From contig NC_087066.1 of assembly GCF_963678635.1 (NCBI RefSeq), forward strand, positions 29,393,301-29,457,300: a stretch of 64,000 bases of DNA. Reading direction: 5' to 3'. This DNA comes from Symsagittifera roscoffensis. Lineage: Eukaryota; Xenacoelomorpha; Acoela; Convolutidae. The notes beneath the pieces are model-generated. The model made no database searches and was not told where the DNA came from. It was given only the letters and a program-made list of their open reading frames with translations. Shown one piece after another: positions 25,461 to 44,346 of the stretch (its first letter is position 1; every line of letters starts with the position of its first letter). The position numbers were made by a program, and so were the translations under genes.

Positions 25461-26080
25461 TTGTCTGATTTTTGAAGAAAAAATCAGGGCCAAATCAGAG
25501 CTAGATTTCAGGATAGTAATCTGTGCGATTTACAAATGGTTAATGGCTTGAATTGTGAGCAATTTTAAGCTGTAGATGCAAGTTTTAAACGTCGCTTTTA
25601 GTTGAACTTGTTGCTGGCTTTTTATAGATTTTCTTTTTGAAGCTGATTAGAGAATAAATAAGTGTCAAATGCACAATCGTCGCTTTCTTAATGTAAAATT
25701 TTTGAATAGCATGTGGTTAAATTTTGAGACGTTAATGAAGTGCTTTTGACCAATTGACTCTAATTATTGTAGCCTTTACGATTTTCCTAAAGAAGTGGGC
25801 ATGGATCAGTTCTAGAACGTGGCCAAATTGGCATTTTCCAAACCCCGCAACCTAATCAAGAATGATAGCATGTGAAATATCTTTTTGAATCTGAAGTTGA
25901 ATCTTCATTGGAGTATATATATATATTTTTTTGCTTTGAAAACTATTATTTCGATTAGTGAAGTTGGTCTGAATAAAAAATTCATACCAATCACCAAGCT
26001 TGCAATTAGCAAGCCTTATCAAAACCAACTATAGACTTTTTTGGCTAACAACTTGCTTAACAGAATCTCTAAATCGGTGT

Positions 26081-26261
26081 TTAGGAACTTAGACGACAGG
26101 AAATTAGACGATCAGAAAATAGGGTAATATAGACAAAAAACTTGCGAGCAAATTGCGTGAGTTTTAATTACAGACTTAAATTAACTTTTGGCTGAGTGAA
26201 TACTGGTTTTCCGTAAATTTCTTTACGGTCGTCTAATTTGCTTGTCGCCTAATTTCCTAGG
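26081..26261. mobile_element. MITE-like element with about 33-bp terminal inverted repeats
   Basis: The left end (26,081-26,113) reads TTAGGAACTTAGACGACAGG then AAATTAGACGATC. The reverse complement of the right end (26,227-26,260) reads CTAGGAAATTAGGCGACAAG then CAAATTAGACGACC, matching at about 27 of 33 positions. The interior (about 115 bp) has no coding capacity. This is the architecture of a non-autonomous DNA transposon. No clear target-site duplication is visible, so the exact ends are uncertain by a few bases. Confidence 0.8.
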
Positions 26262-26324
26262 CCCCCTCTTAATCATTTTCGCAGCTTTCTGTAATAATAT
26301 ATCAAGATTGAAGTATCAATTTGG

Positions 26325-26402
26325 CCTGTATAGTGTAGAGATAACATAACGTACATGCTTCAGACGACAGAAGCACTGGCTTTGAATCTAGCTAGGAGCC
26401 GA
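26325..26402 (+). repeat. tRNA-derived SINE head (diverged)
   Basis: An A-box-like TAGTGTAGAGA is at 26,331, followed by TGCTTCAGACGACAGAAGC and a decayed B-box GCTTTGAATCTAG at about 26,379, ending GGAGCCG and then a T run. The middle aligns with ACTGCTTCAGACGGCAAAAGC at 38,205 and 40,371, so these belong to one family. Acceptor ends do not pair, so this is not a functional tRNA gene. Confidence 0.6.
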
Positions 26403-27648
26403 TTTTTTTTTTCTAAAATGTTTTTTTTTTTCAAAGAAATTTTCATGTTTTTTCTGCCTATTGATTGTCGACTGACTTCCAAACGGACCGAAAGATACCA
26501 ATTTGTATGGTTTTTCACCGGATAGTTGCATCGATTTCAAAATTGAGCTTAGAGACCTGAACACTATTTTCAATGAGTTTATTTTTGTGGCAGGTTTTGT
26601 TGACTTATGGGGCTTGTGATTTTTTAAATTTTTGTATGAGATAAAGGATAATCGGTTGCTGTGCAAGTAGCACAGAATTTTCCAAACGCATTGATTTAGA
26701 TGAGCACATTCGTAAATAAAGGAAAAAATTAAGTGAAAAATTATTCATCATTTCTTTGAAAAAATTTTTGATGTCAATAAATTTTTTTTAAAGAGCGATG
26801 GAAAAACTGCAAGAATGATAAATGATAAAAGCTAAAATTACGTGAATTTTGTGTAAAAATTAAATTTGAAGTAAATTTTGTGCCCTCGCCCTCATCTCAC
26901 CAAACTTTGTTTTATTTAGTCTGAAAAACGGAAAAGTCAGATCAATTATTCTCGCCACTCATGCAACATTTTTTGGCAGTTTTTTTTTTAAATTCGCCTC
27001 ATGGTATAAAGGACTTCATATAGTGGTACGACAGGGGGGTAGTAAAAGACGGCTTCATGAAGTGGTAGAAACAAATAGTGCTTAAAATACTTTTCATTGC
27101 ATTAAGCTATTACGAACCAGACTCTATTGTGTGCTAACAAAAGCCAATAAAACAATCCAGACTAAGAATCAATGCTGTTAAGTATTTCCCGATACTTTTT
27201 TGCGCACATGTTTCTTCTCCTGTCTATTCTTTTTTCAGAAATTTGTCTTAAATAAGCGTTTTGATTGTTAAGTTTTGTTATGTCGTATGTGATTTACAGG
27301 TAAAGAAAAACTATATTTATGAACTATTGAAAACGTCAAGTATTGTAGTTTCAGATTTGTTATGCAATAAACGAGCGGACTTGTAGCTCGAACGTATTGC
27401 ATTATTTTTTTTACCAGATCATATTTCCTCGACAAAATATCAGAAATGATCTTATCAAATTGTCTATTTTGATTACTGTTTCATCAAATTGGATCTTGCC
27501 ATGTCATCTCCAAATCGAACAATAGCTGCTGCAGCCAGATAGTTTCCTATTTTGGCGAAAATTTCTTTTGATTTTCTGTCTTATTTGCCAATCAAGTTAA
27601 AATAGAATATATTTATTTAGCAATTATACTGGTTATTTGTTAGTAGTC
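26403..27648. other. Intergenic, upstream side of ROCK
   Basis: AT-rich, with no gene recognised. The 92-codon minus-strand open frame at 26,388-26,666 overlaps the SINE tail and has no recognisable domain. The ROCK promoter and 5' UTR must lie here or further upstream, but no core promoter element stands out. Confidence 0.4.
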
Positions 27649-35623
<7,975 letters not shown>

Positions 35624-36514
35624 GATTCTAGAAGCACATCTTTAATATGTGGATGCTGTAATAATTCCAGAGTCAGTCAATAATGTCAATGAGCAAAAAG
35701 TTCAGAAAACTGAAAGCTGTAAATGGTCATCTTCATCTCTGACATATTAAAATTTTGGTCTTAATTAACTGATTGATATCATGCCAGGAAACAGTTAATT
35801 ATTAAATCCACAAATTAAAGCTAAATTAATTATACGTGCATTGAATGCATAACTTCCAATGTCTTCTACCAAATTTTTATTTGTTTGCTCTAACTGATAA
35901 GTATTGTTAGACAGTATGCACACTTTTGGGGCGTTCGCCGTCAAATAACCAAAGAACAGGACAAACATCACGACTGAAAAGATATTATCATGAGAGTTAG
36001 TTTTTCTTTTATCCATTGTGTAAAACAGAACGCCTCTTTTCCCATGGTTGCCTTCGTTTCGAATTATTTTGCCTTCTTTTCAATATTTTTGTGTGATTTT
36101 CATATTCTTGGTCATTTTGGCTATATATTTTTGTTTGGAGAAATCAATGAAGAAGCTTTCAAATTATGTTAGCGAAATCAAGACCTTTGTTTACAGTGTT
36201 TTGATTTCCAAAAGAAGCGCAGGTTGCTACAGCGAAGATTAAATTGTGCCATTTGATAATTGATAATCTCAAATTCTGTTAATCATCGCTTTAAAAATTT
36301 ATAATAATACAATTTCTCTTTTTTGGACGATCAGATTTCCTGTGGTTAGTTTTTCGCCGTCCAATCGAGACCTGGTATTACTCAAGCGTAGTGCTTTACA
36401 ACCAAGTCCACATTTTTCCAAACAAAGTCAAATAACTATATCTTTTTTGAAGCGCGTTATCAGGTGCCTGCTACCTACGAATCAAGTATGCGTGAAAGTA
36501 GATAAAAACAAGTG

Positions 36515-36595
36515 GAAATGGATGGCTGCTGAGAAGAAGCAACTCAAAAACCGGAGGTGCGGGTTCGAATCACAAGTAGAGTCTATACTTATTAC
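36515..36595 (+). repeat. Possible tRNA-derived fragment with B-box
   Basis: GGTGCGGGTTCGAATCAC at about 36,556 contains a near-consensus RNA polymerase III B-box (GGTTCGAATC) in an AT-rich setting. The upstream part is too decayed to call an A-box with confidence. It is probably a SINE remnant. Confidence 0.4.
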
Positions 36596-37708
36596 TTGAA
36601 GGTGGGGTCAATTTTTCTTGGGCCATAAATTAACCATGAAAGTGCATTTTTTTTTGTTCTATGAAGATGTCAAAGGTATTAATGTATGCCGTTATCAAAT
36701 TTACAGCAATGAAATTGGCTTGTTAAGGTCCTTTTTTCAAATCAGCTGCATTTTTAAACCTTTTTTGAAAAAAACTGCTTCATCAATACATACCATTAAC
36801 AGTTTGTTATTGTTTTTTAAAGCCTACCTTCTGTTGCTGGGGTTTCTTGTTTCTGTAAAAAAAACGGCGAAGAACTGAGTTTTTTAGAAAAACTTCTTGT
36901 GTCCTTTTTTGAAAAGTATTAACATCAATTTGCCTTTTTGGAAGGCATAAAATTTTCAATGCCTTAATTAAGTAGATTTTTGGTTTGGATTTACCTATTA
37001 CACGAGCTTAGGTTAGTGTGATAGTACGGTGCAACTTTTTTTTCTAACCTAAGTTGCTAATAAAAGTGCTTTTACATTAGATTTTAATGATTTAACACTT
37101 GATGATTTTATAGTTCACCAAATGAATCCAAAAATGCTATTTTCATAACGGTATATTTATTGAAATCCCATTTCAACTCAATATACTTCGCGAGATTTTT
37201 GAAAGGCGTAATTTATACGCTATTTGCTTTAATACCTGCTAATTTATTACATGCAAATTAAGTGTGGTTGTCTTTAGTCAAATAAATTTCAAATTTTTAT
37301 ATGTAAAATTGAATTTTGTGCATTTTAAAGCTTCCGTATTTTTACCGCTTTCTCGCTCGTGTTTGCGAAGCTGCTGCTTTACCCCAGTGTTAAGAGTAAT
37401 GAACATAGTGAGTACTCTAATATAGGTATTGGTGATTTTTCTTTTTCAGGAAAAAGTTCACGCTCATTGTTGCTCTTTTGCCTGTTCTGCAATAAACATG
37501 TCAAAATATGGCTCCGTAGAATAAAAGAGCTTTTTTGTAGTGTTGTGCTTGTTCTCTATAGCCCTACAAGAATCAGCCTGACCACGGAACCAATAACAAA
37601 AGCTTCAACAAGCTCATCTAAGTCGAATATTATTTGATAAAACTAATTGAAAGAAAATCTGCGTTACCTCTGAAACGGATAGCTGAAATGACACCGTTTC
37701 AACCTGAT

Positions 37709-37800
37709 TTTACCCCTGCGATAAGCAATAGTATTGCAATCGGCTAGTAGACTTGTTTTCCGGTGAATAATATTGTTCACAGGACTCATATTTTAGAATC
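37709..37800 (+). repeat. Dispersed repeat, copy 2
   Basis: This aligns with 23,528-23,625 over about 95 bp through GATAAGC, TAGTAGACTT and TTGTTCACAGG. Confidence 0.6.
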
Positions 37801-38182
37801 ATTACTCTACTGGGCCTTTCTGTTGCTGCATACATGTTTTGAGCATGTTAGCCCTTTTAATATCCGATCTAATCGAAGTTTTCTTTTTGCGTTGGTAGTA
37901 ATTTCAGCAACTCGATTTGTTAAAGTTTCATTTTAGTTTTTTTTCAGCTTAACGGGTTTCGGCTTATTGTTTATCGACTCAATGGCATCTTAGTGCGTCG
38001 TTTGAGATCCAAATTTTTTGTGCGTGTGTGTGTTCTTAGGGGAAGAGGGATTCAGAAAATTTTGTCTTAGTTCTGAGTTTTTTTAATTTTTTTTTCGACA
38101 TGATGGGTTTCTGTTCAAGTTTTAGTTTTTCAGTTTGTTATCGCTTGGTAATTGTAAGTTCAATTTCAATCATTCATCCGTC

Positions 38183-38255
38183 ATATCTCGCGTAGAAGTA
38201 ACACAACTGCTTCAGACGGCAAAAGCTTGTTGTTAGAATTTGACCGGGACCTGTG
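38183..38255 (+). repeat. tRNA-derived SINE head
   Basis: The reading CTCGCGTAGAAGTAACAC (A-box region), CTGCTTCAGACGGCAAAAGC and GAATTTGACCGGGACCTG is followed by a T run and GCAAACTAG. The layout parallels the head at 26,325 and the second head at about 38,350, which also ends GACCTG-T run-GCAGACTGG. Confidence 0.6.
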
Positions 38256-38349
38256 TTTTTTTTTGCAAACTAGTTGTTGTGCTTTTTGGGACTATAGTCC
38301 GTCTGTTATTTTTTGTAGGCTTGTTTCCCGTATCCCGAGTTTTTTTGAT

Positions 38350-38440
38350 CGATCAGCTTCTTTCCAAGTTACTTGAACAACCATGCTCGAGAAGACAAAG
38401 CCCACTAGTTCGATTCCTGACGAGACCTGTTTTTTTTTGC
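38350..38440 (+). repeat. Second tRNA-derived SINE head in tandem
   Basis: A B-box-like TAGTTCGATTCCTG at 38,406 is followed by ACGAGACCTG, a T run and GCAGACTGG. The shared 3' boundary with the element 180 bp upstream suggests a dimeric or nested insertion. Confidence 0.55.
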
Positions 38441-39597
38441 AGACTGGAAATTTTTCGGCTAGCTTAGATAATGGTCTTTCTGTTTTGTCGGTTTAGTTCC
38501 ACAGAAAAGACTTTTTGAAAATTTAGTTTCTTTTTAGCATGCAGAAAGCATCTTGTAAAATTTCAAATGGTGCAGGCATTTTTTCTTTGCTATTTAAAGC
38601 TTTGTTGCAAATTTTATATATTTTTTCCGACAAACTTTTTTTTGAATTTTTTTTATTTCCTCTTGATTTTTTTCATTGGAATTTAACCACAGTCGTTCGT
38701 TCTTGTATCACTTATGGTGCGAAGCTCAGCTTTTTCTCTGTATAACAATTAATTGCTGCGTAGATCATGTTAAAGTAGGACTTTATCAATTTATTCAAGT
38801 TTTTTATTTTTGTTGTAGTCATAGGGCTCGACAATATAAAGCCGAGGAAAGTTTTAAGTTGGTTTTGAGAAGAAATTTGACGCCAATAGAAATAGAGAGG
38901 TGCATTATTTGATAAGGACAGTAAGCATTTTGACTTTTCAAAATTACAAACGGCACTTAAGTCTTGCATTGTGGATTTTGAAGTCAGCTTTTTTGATTGC
39001 GAATCAAAAGGCATGGGAGCTCATTGAAGCCATTAAGAATTATAAATAGTTCAAATATTTCGCAATGCTAGCTTTTTACAAAGACATTTATGTTGAGATG
39101 TCAATTTTGAGCTGTCAAAGTTCAGCCGCCAACTACAAGAATTATTTTGGCTGTCTGAAAGCAAAAGCCGTTAATTTGCCGTTAAAAAAAGTGGGCGACT
39201 TAAAAACTCATGATAGAGACTTCATTTTATTTTTTTTCTCAAAGGGGCCGACAAAATTTAGAACACAAGTCTTCCCTTGAAAATAAAACTTTTCTTCGAA
39301 GCACTGATTTGCATTGGATTTCGTTCTTATCTATTTTTTTTAACTAAATTTAATTGAAAAATTTTCTGCCATTTTTAAGCAGAAAAAAAAAATCTGATAT
39401 AAACGGAAACAAGTTATGCTGATGCTTGATAATGAAATGTAATTCATCTTTTGACCTTCAAAATGAAAGATTTTCCCGGGTTTTTGGCTGAGTGAAAGTT
39501 AAATAGCTAATTCTATGTAACTTATTGGATAAGCTCAAATCAGGAGCATAGGCTCTTACCTAGTTTTTTTTTGCCTTAACCTGTTTCCAGCTAAACG

Positions 39598-40008
39598 GTT
39601 AAAATATGTACCTATCAGACAAATCATCATGTTTTATAAAAGTTCTTACTAAGTGAACTTGAATTTTTTTTTCGAAATAATTACCGTTGCTCATCGAATA
39701 ATCACTTAGGGTTCAGTCGCATTATTTGCTGTAAATTTAAGCTTTTCATCTTAGAGATGATTAATGAATCTGTTGTGAAAATGAAAGATATGCGCTTAAT
39801 TTACATCTGAAAGAAATCATGTGGATTTTGATATCAATTATGTAAACCATATGACTACTGTGTGGTTAATCCTTGTTTCAAAGAAAGTAAACTAATATTC
39901 ATGCTTCAGTTAATTTTTCAGTTGGATTCGACAGTCGAAATGTTAGTTTGCAACAGAAAATTTTTGTACCCAAAGAAACAGTTTGTTCAAACCTAGTTTG
40001 TTCAAACT
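39598..40008. other. Spacer between the two 1.75-kb copies
   Basis: 411 bp of AT-rich sequence not shared with either copy. It includes a short direct repeat (GTTTGTTCAAAC, GTTTGTTCAAACT near 39,981 and 39,997). No gene is seen. Confidence 0.6.
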
Positions 40009-41756
40009 GAGCATGTTAGCCCTTTTAATATCCGATCTAATCGAAGTTTTCTTTATGCGTTGGTAGTAATTTCAGCAACTCGATTGGTTAAAGTTTCATT
40101 TAAGTTTTTTTTTCAGCTTAACGGGTTTCGGTTTATTGTATATCGACTCAATGGCATCTTAGTGCGTCGTTTGAGGTCCAAGTTTTTTGTGCGTGTGTGT
40201 GTGTTCTTAGACGAAGAGGGATTCAGAAAATTTTGTCTTAGTTCGTGAGTTTTTTTTAATTTTTTTTTCGACATGATGGGTTTCTGTTCAAGTTTTTCAG
40301 TTTGTTACCGCTTGGTAATTGTAAGTTCAATTTCAATCATTCATCCGTCATATCTCGCGTAGAAGTAACACAACTGCTTCAGACGGCAAAAGCTTGTTAG
40401 AATTTGACCGGGACCTGTTTTTTTTGCAAACTAGAGTTGTTGTGCTTTTTGGGACTATAGTCCGTCTGTTATTTTTTGTAGGCTTGTTTCCCGTATCCCG
40501 AGTTTTTTTGATCGATCAGCTTCTTTCCAAGTTACTTGAACAACCATGCTCGAGAAGTCAAAGCCCACTAGTTCGATTCCTGAGGAGACCTGTTTTTTTC
40601 GCAGACTGGAAATTTTTCGGCTAGCTTAGATAATTGTCTTTCTGTTTTGTCGGTTTAGTTCCACAGAATGGACTTTTTTGAAAATTTAGTTTTTTTTAGC
40701 ATGCAGAAAGCTTCTTGTAAAATTTCAAATGGTGCAGGCATTTTTTCTCTGCTATTCAAAGCTTTTGTTGCAAATTTTATTTTTTTTTTCGACAAACTAT
40801 TTTTTGAATTTTTTTATTTCCTATTGAGTTTTTTCATTGGAATTAAACCACAGTCGTTCGTTCTTGTATCACTTATGGTGCGAAGCTCAGCTTTTTCTCT
40901 GTATAACAATTAATTGCTGCGTAGATCATGTTAAAGTAGTACTTTATCAATTTATTCAAGTTTTTTATTTTTGTTGTAGTCATAGGGCTCGACAATATAA
41001 AGCCGAGGAAAGTTTTAAGTTGGTTTTGAGAAGAAATTTGACGCCAATAGAAATAGAGAGGTGCATTATTTGATAAGGACAGTAAGCATTTTGACTTTTC
41101 AAAATTACAAACGGCACTTAAGTCTTGCATTGTGGATTTTGAAGTCAGCTTTTTTGATTGCGAATCAAAAGGCATGGGAGCTCATTGAAGCCATTAAGAA
41201 TTATAAATAGTTCAAATATTTCGCAATGCTAGCTTTTTAAAAAGACATTTATGTTGAGATGTCAATTTTGAGCTGTCAAAGTTCAGCCGCCAACTACAAG
41301 AATTATTTTGGCTGTCTGAAAGCAAAAGCCGTTAATTTGCCGTTAAAAAAAGTGGGCGACTTAAAAACTCATGATAGAGACTTCATTTTATTTTTTTTCT
41401 CAAAGGGGCCGACAAAATTTAGAACACAAGTCTTCCATTGAAAATAAAACTTTTCTTCGAAGCACTGATTTGCATTGGATTTCGTTCTTATCTATTTTTT
41501 TTAACTAAATTTAATTGAAAAATTTTCTGCCATTTTTAAGCAGAAAAAAAAAATCTGATATAAACGGAAACAAGTTATGCTGATGCTTGATAATGAAATG
41601 TAATTCATCTTTTGACCTTCAAAATGAAAGATTTTCCCGGGTTTTTGGCTGAGTGAAAGTTAAATAGCTAATTCTATGTAACTTATTGGATAAGCTCAAA
41701 TCAGGAGTTTAGGCACTTACCTAGTTTTTTTGCCTTAACCTGTTTCCAGCTAAACG
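40009..41756 (+). repeat. 1.75-kb duplicated segment, copy 2
   Basis: This is a near-identical copy of 37,841-39,597. It carries the corresponding SINE heads at about 40,343-40,417 and 40,510-40,592. Differences are mostly T-run lengths and single bases. Confidence 0.92.
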
Positions 41757-42737
41757 ATATCCAAAAGAGTGCTTATCAAATATCTTTTAGAAGTTGAACT
41801 CAATGAGTTGCAAAAACTTATATTCAGAATACCAAAATTGGTGGTCTGAATAAAAGAAGACCTTGAGCTTAAATATTACTTCACTTTCTTTGAAAGGCCG
41901 ATCACCTAAACAGTAATCTTTAAAATTTTATCTTTTGAGAAAAAAATCACATTGACAACAGATTTTTTTGACAACAGATTCTTATTTTAGATGTACAAAG
42001 GAAAGCTTTGAATTACAGATCGGCAAATGCAAAGATGTGTTTGTGTTCAAGCTCACTTTTCTACGGATGGAAAAGAATTAGCACCTTGTGTGTGCTTTTT
42101 TACGCGCTGTAAGTTTTTCGAATCGAAGGTATTTTTTGTTAAAATGCGCTTTAGTTGTGATTAATTTCCAAAGTGATAACCGTTCTCTCAATTTCAAGAA
42201 AAATTGTTTAGTTTATTTTGCTTTTCCGTCTGTTATATTACGAGAATTTTGGTATCTTTAGTATTCACGCGTTGAATCTGCATAATAAACAATTCTGTGT
42301 TTTTTAACCAAATCACTTTTTTCTAAATATGAGATTTATTAGCCTTTCTGCATGATAATATTTTTCGGCAATATCTGCTGCTTCTTTAAACTATAACTTG
42401 ATAATGTACTTTTTTTTCGGAATCGAAGCGTTATGGTCAGGCAAAAAGGAATCTATGCTTGATTTTTATTTTATCTTTTGTAACTTGTAGGCTTTTTGGC
42501 TCTTTTTCTTTTTACTCCACATGCAAACGTTTATTACACAAGCAAAGCTTGTGTTATAGTATGAAATATCTTTTTTTCCAACCGAAGTCAAAAATTTTGT
42601 TGAGATGCAAACATTGTTGCGACAAAAAGTGATCATTTTGAAAGTGCTCATTTTGATCAATAACCAGCTATTAAGTAGAGCCAATGCTACGGATTTTAAC
42701 ACAGACCAGTTTTTTTTACAAACAGCATTTAGCTTCA

Positions 42738-42822
42738 AGGTATCATGGATCTGTAGCGTAGAGGTAGGGAAGGATACGCCCAACGAAATAAGAGGGTTCG
42801 AACCTCGGCAGGGTCTGATGTT
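42738..42822 (+). repeat. tRNA-like SINE head with intact A- and B-boxes
   Basis: TAGCGTAGAGG (about 42,753) fits the Pol III A-box consensus. GGTTCGAACCT (about 42,794) is one base off the B-box consensus and sits in a 4-bp T-arm-like stem (GAGG/CCTC). The acceptor ends do not pair, so this is a SINE head, not a tRNA gene. The end GGCAGGGTCTG resembles the GGACCTG or GAGACCTG ends of the other heads. Confidence 0.6.
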
Positions 42823-43299
42823 TTAAGGAACTTTTTTGTATACTAGTTAAAATGCGTCCGCTATATAAATTGAGGCATGTTAGTTGGTAAGTTTTTTTTT
42901 CTCAAATTGACTGGTACTGCTAACTCGTCATAATTGGCTTGCGTCACTTAGCAATTATGTAGACTCATAATTGGCGTGCGTCACTTAAGAAATTTTGTAG
43001 ACTCGAAGTTTTACTCATTCAGTTTTTCCCAGTAGCGTTATCGGTCGTGTTTTTGCTTGTATATGCGAAGTGCAACTTTGCCTCTAAGTAAATTATTTTT
43101 TATTCGTGTTGTCTGATTGTTACCAGATTTTGCTTGGTGCTGCCAAAATTAGCAGTTAGGATATAATAAACATTTTTGGTATTAATACTTAACCGTGTAA
43201 AACGTATCGTTAAACTATAAAGTTTTTGCTAATGTGAGGTGGTAAAAAAGGAAAAAAGAGACCAATTTTGAAAAGAATATTTCATAGTTGGGGGGATTG

Positions 43300-43375
43300 A
43301 TTACAGGATCGCATTGAACCCATCGGGGCGCGCACACCACTAATCACCTGTCGATCCAGTCCCTCTTAAACAAGT
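43300..43375 (-). repeat. Possible tRNA-derived element on the minus strand
   Basis: Read on the minus strand, GATTAGTGGTGTGCGC resembles an A-box region and GGGTTCAATGC a B-box. GGATCG and CGATCC flank the pair and are perfectly complementary. The patch is markedly GC-richer than its surroundings. Confidence 0.35.
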
Positions 43376-44346
43376 CTATCTGAATTGCCCATTTTCTACT
43401 TTGATGCTGAAAGTATAACGCGAACTATTTATGCTTCGAAATCTTTTCCGCCGCCCCACAAAATTGTTTCAAATTGACTAAAGGCAAACATATTGGATAT
43501 ATTAATTTTAATACGACTCAAAACAATTTAACACTTAACATTTGATATTATCAGCCTAAATCTCATATCTTTTCAATATTTCATCTATCTAAAACTTTTT
43601 TTAACCAATTAAAGGGCAGTCAGAACATTAAAGGGTAAGATACGAGCAAACTTATTAGTTATAGTGTGCTGCTATCGGTTGGTTATTGTTGTAACTCAAA
43701 GAATTCAATGGTAATTATATGATTTAGCCTATGATTTGCTTTAAATTTTGTCTTTAGAGTTTAGACGTTTTCATACCCGAATTTTGATTCAAAACTTTGA
43801 AAATTTAGTTTGACTCACGCCGTAGTCCCTATAATTTGTGGTATGTTTATCTAACTATTTTGCTATTCATAAATCAATAGTTTTTCGACAAATTTTTTAC
43901 ACGAACCTCACATTTTATACTAAGCAGCATGCCGCACAACTTTATTTATGGACAATGTGTAGCAAAAAAATGAAAACATGCACTCTGATTTTTTTATACA
44001 CCTCTCAGTGATTTATTATATCAAGATTTTTTCTTCATATTTAGAGCAGAGAGTTTGGTCAGAAGTTTGGTCATAAAGTACTTACATCTAGCTTTCGTAT
44101 TTTTATTGACCATTCTCATCTCATTATCAAAAAGCGTTTTTAAATGAACTTCAGTTGTAGGTATGCAGAGTGACACAAAAAACGTGCTTTTTAAAAACGG
44201 ATCGACTAAAATTTAAGTTTCTAAAGCTTTTTATCATGTATTTTATCTTCAAAATAGTTAGTTTACTTACTTTTTGAAAAAAGTTCTCTGCCTTCTAAAC
44301 TTTGTATCAGACGAAACAATCGAACTCAAATTGATCAAAGTATCAA

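Larger units (their letters stand above)
22916..26080. other. Intergenic, AT-rich, no gene seen
   Basis: The interval contains the SON 3' side and then AT-rich sequence with long T runs. Notable pieces are a dispersed repeat at 23,528-23,625 (a second copy lies at 37,709), a short GC-richer patch near 23,290-23,335, and a tandem duplication at 25,289-25,460. A short GGATAGTCGGTTGCTATGCA sequence near 24,140 resembles GGATAATCGGTTGCTGTGCA near 26,647. Open frames here are short and show no recognisable protein. Confidence 0.5.
35624..37840. other. Intergenic downstream of ROCK
   Basis: This starts with the ROCK 3' UTR. Candidate poly(A) signals ATTAAA occur at 35,746 and 35,801. It continues as AT-rich sequence with no recognisable gene. 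A perfect 10-bp inverted repeat (CTTAGGTTAG/CTAACCTAAG, 37,007 and 37,044) could form a hairpin. The second copy of a dispersed repeat is at 37,709-37,800. Confidence 0.5.
37841..39597 (+). repeat. 1.75-kb duplicated segment, copy 1
   Basis: From GAGCATGTTAGCCC to CCAGCTAAACG, this matches 40,009-41,756 almost base for base (offset 2,161-2,168, with small indels in T runs). It holds two tRNA-like SINE heads (about 38,183 and 38,350). Matching open frames in the two copies (for example the 100-codon minus-strand frames at 38,712 and 40,873) follow from the duplication and do not resemble any protein I know. Confidence 0.92.
41757..44346. other. Intergenic upstream of the HEPN-NB-ARC gene
   Basis: AT-rich, with no protein-coding gene recognised. 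It contains two tRNA-like pieces (42,738 plus strand, 43,300 minus strand) and a short imperfect direct repeat (CATAATTGGC then GCGTCACTTA, near 42,930 and 42,967). The promoter of the downstream gene should lie within the last few hundred bases. Confidence 0.45.

Noticed and set aside
25910-25935. TATATATATATAT run as a promoter TATA box
   Set aside because: It is a microsatellite in AT-rich intergenic sequence with no associated gene start.
42738-42822. Functional tRNA gene
   Set aside because: The A- and B-boxes are good, but the acceptor stem ends do not pair and no proper anticodon arm forms. A SINE head is the better reading.
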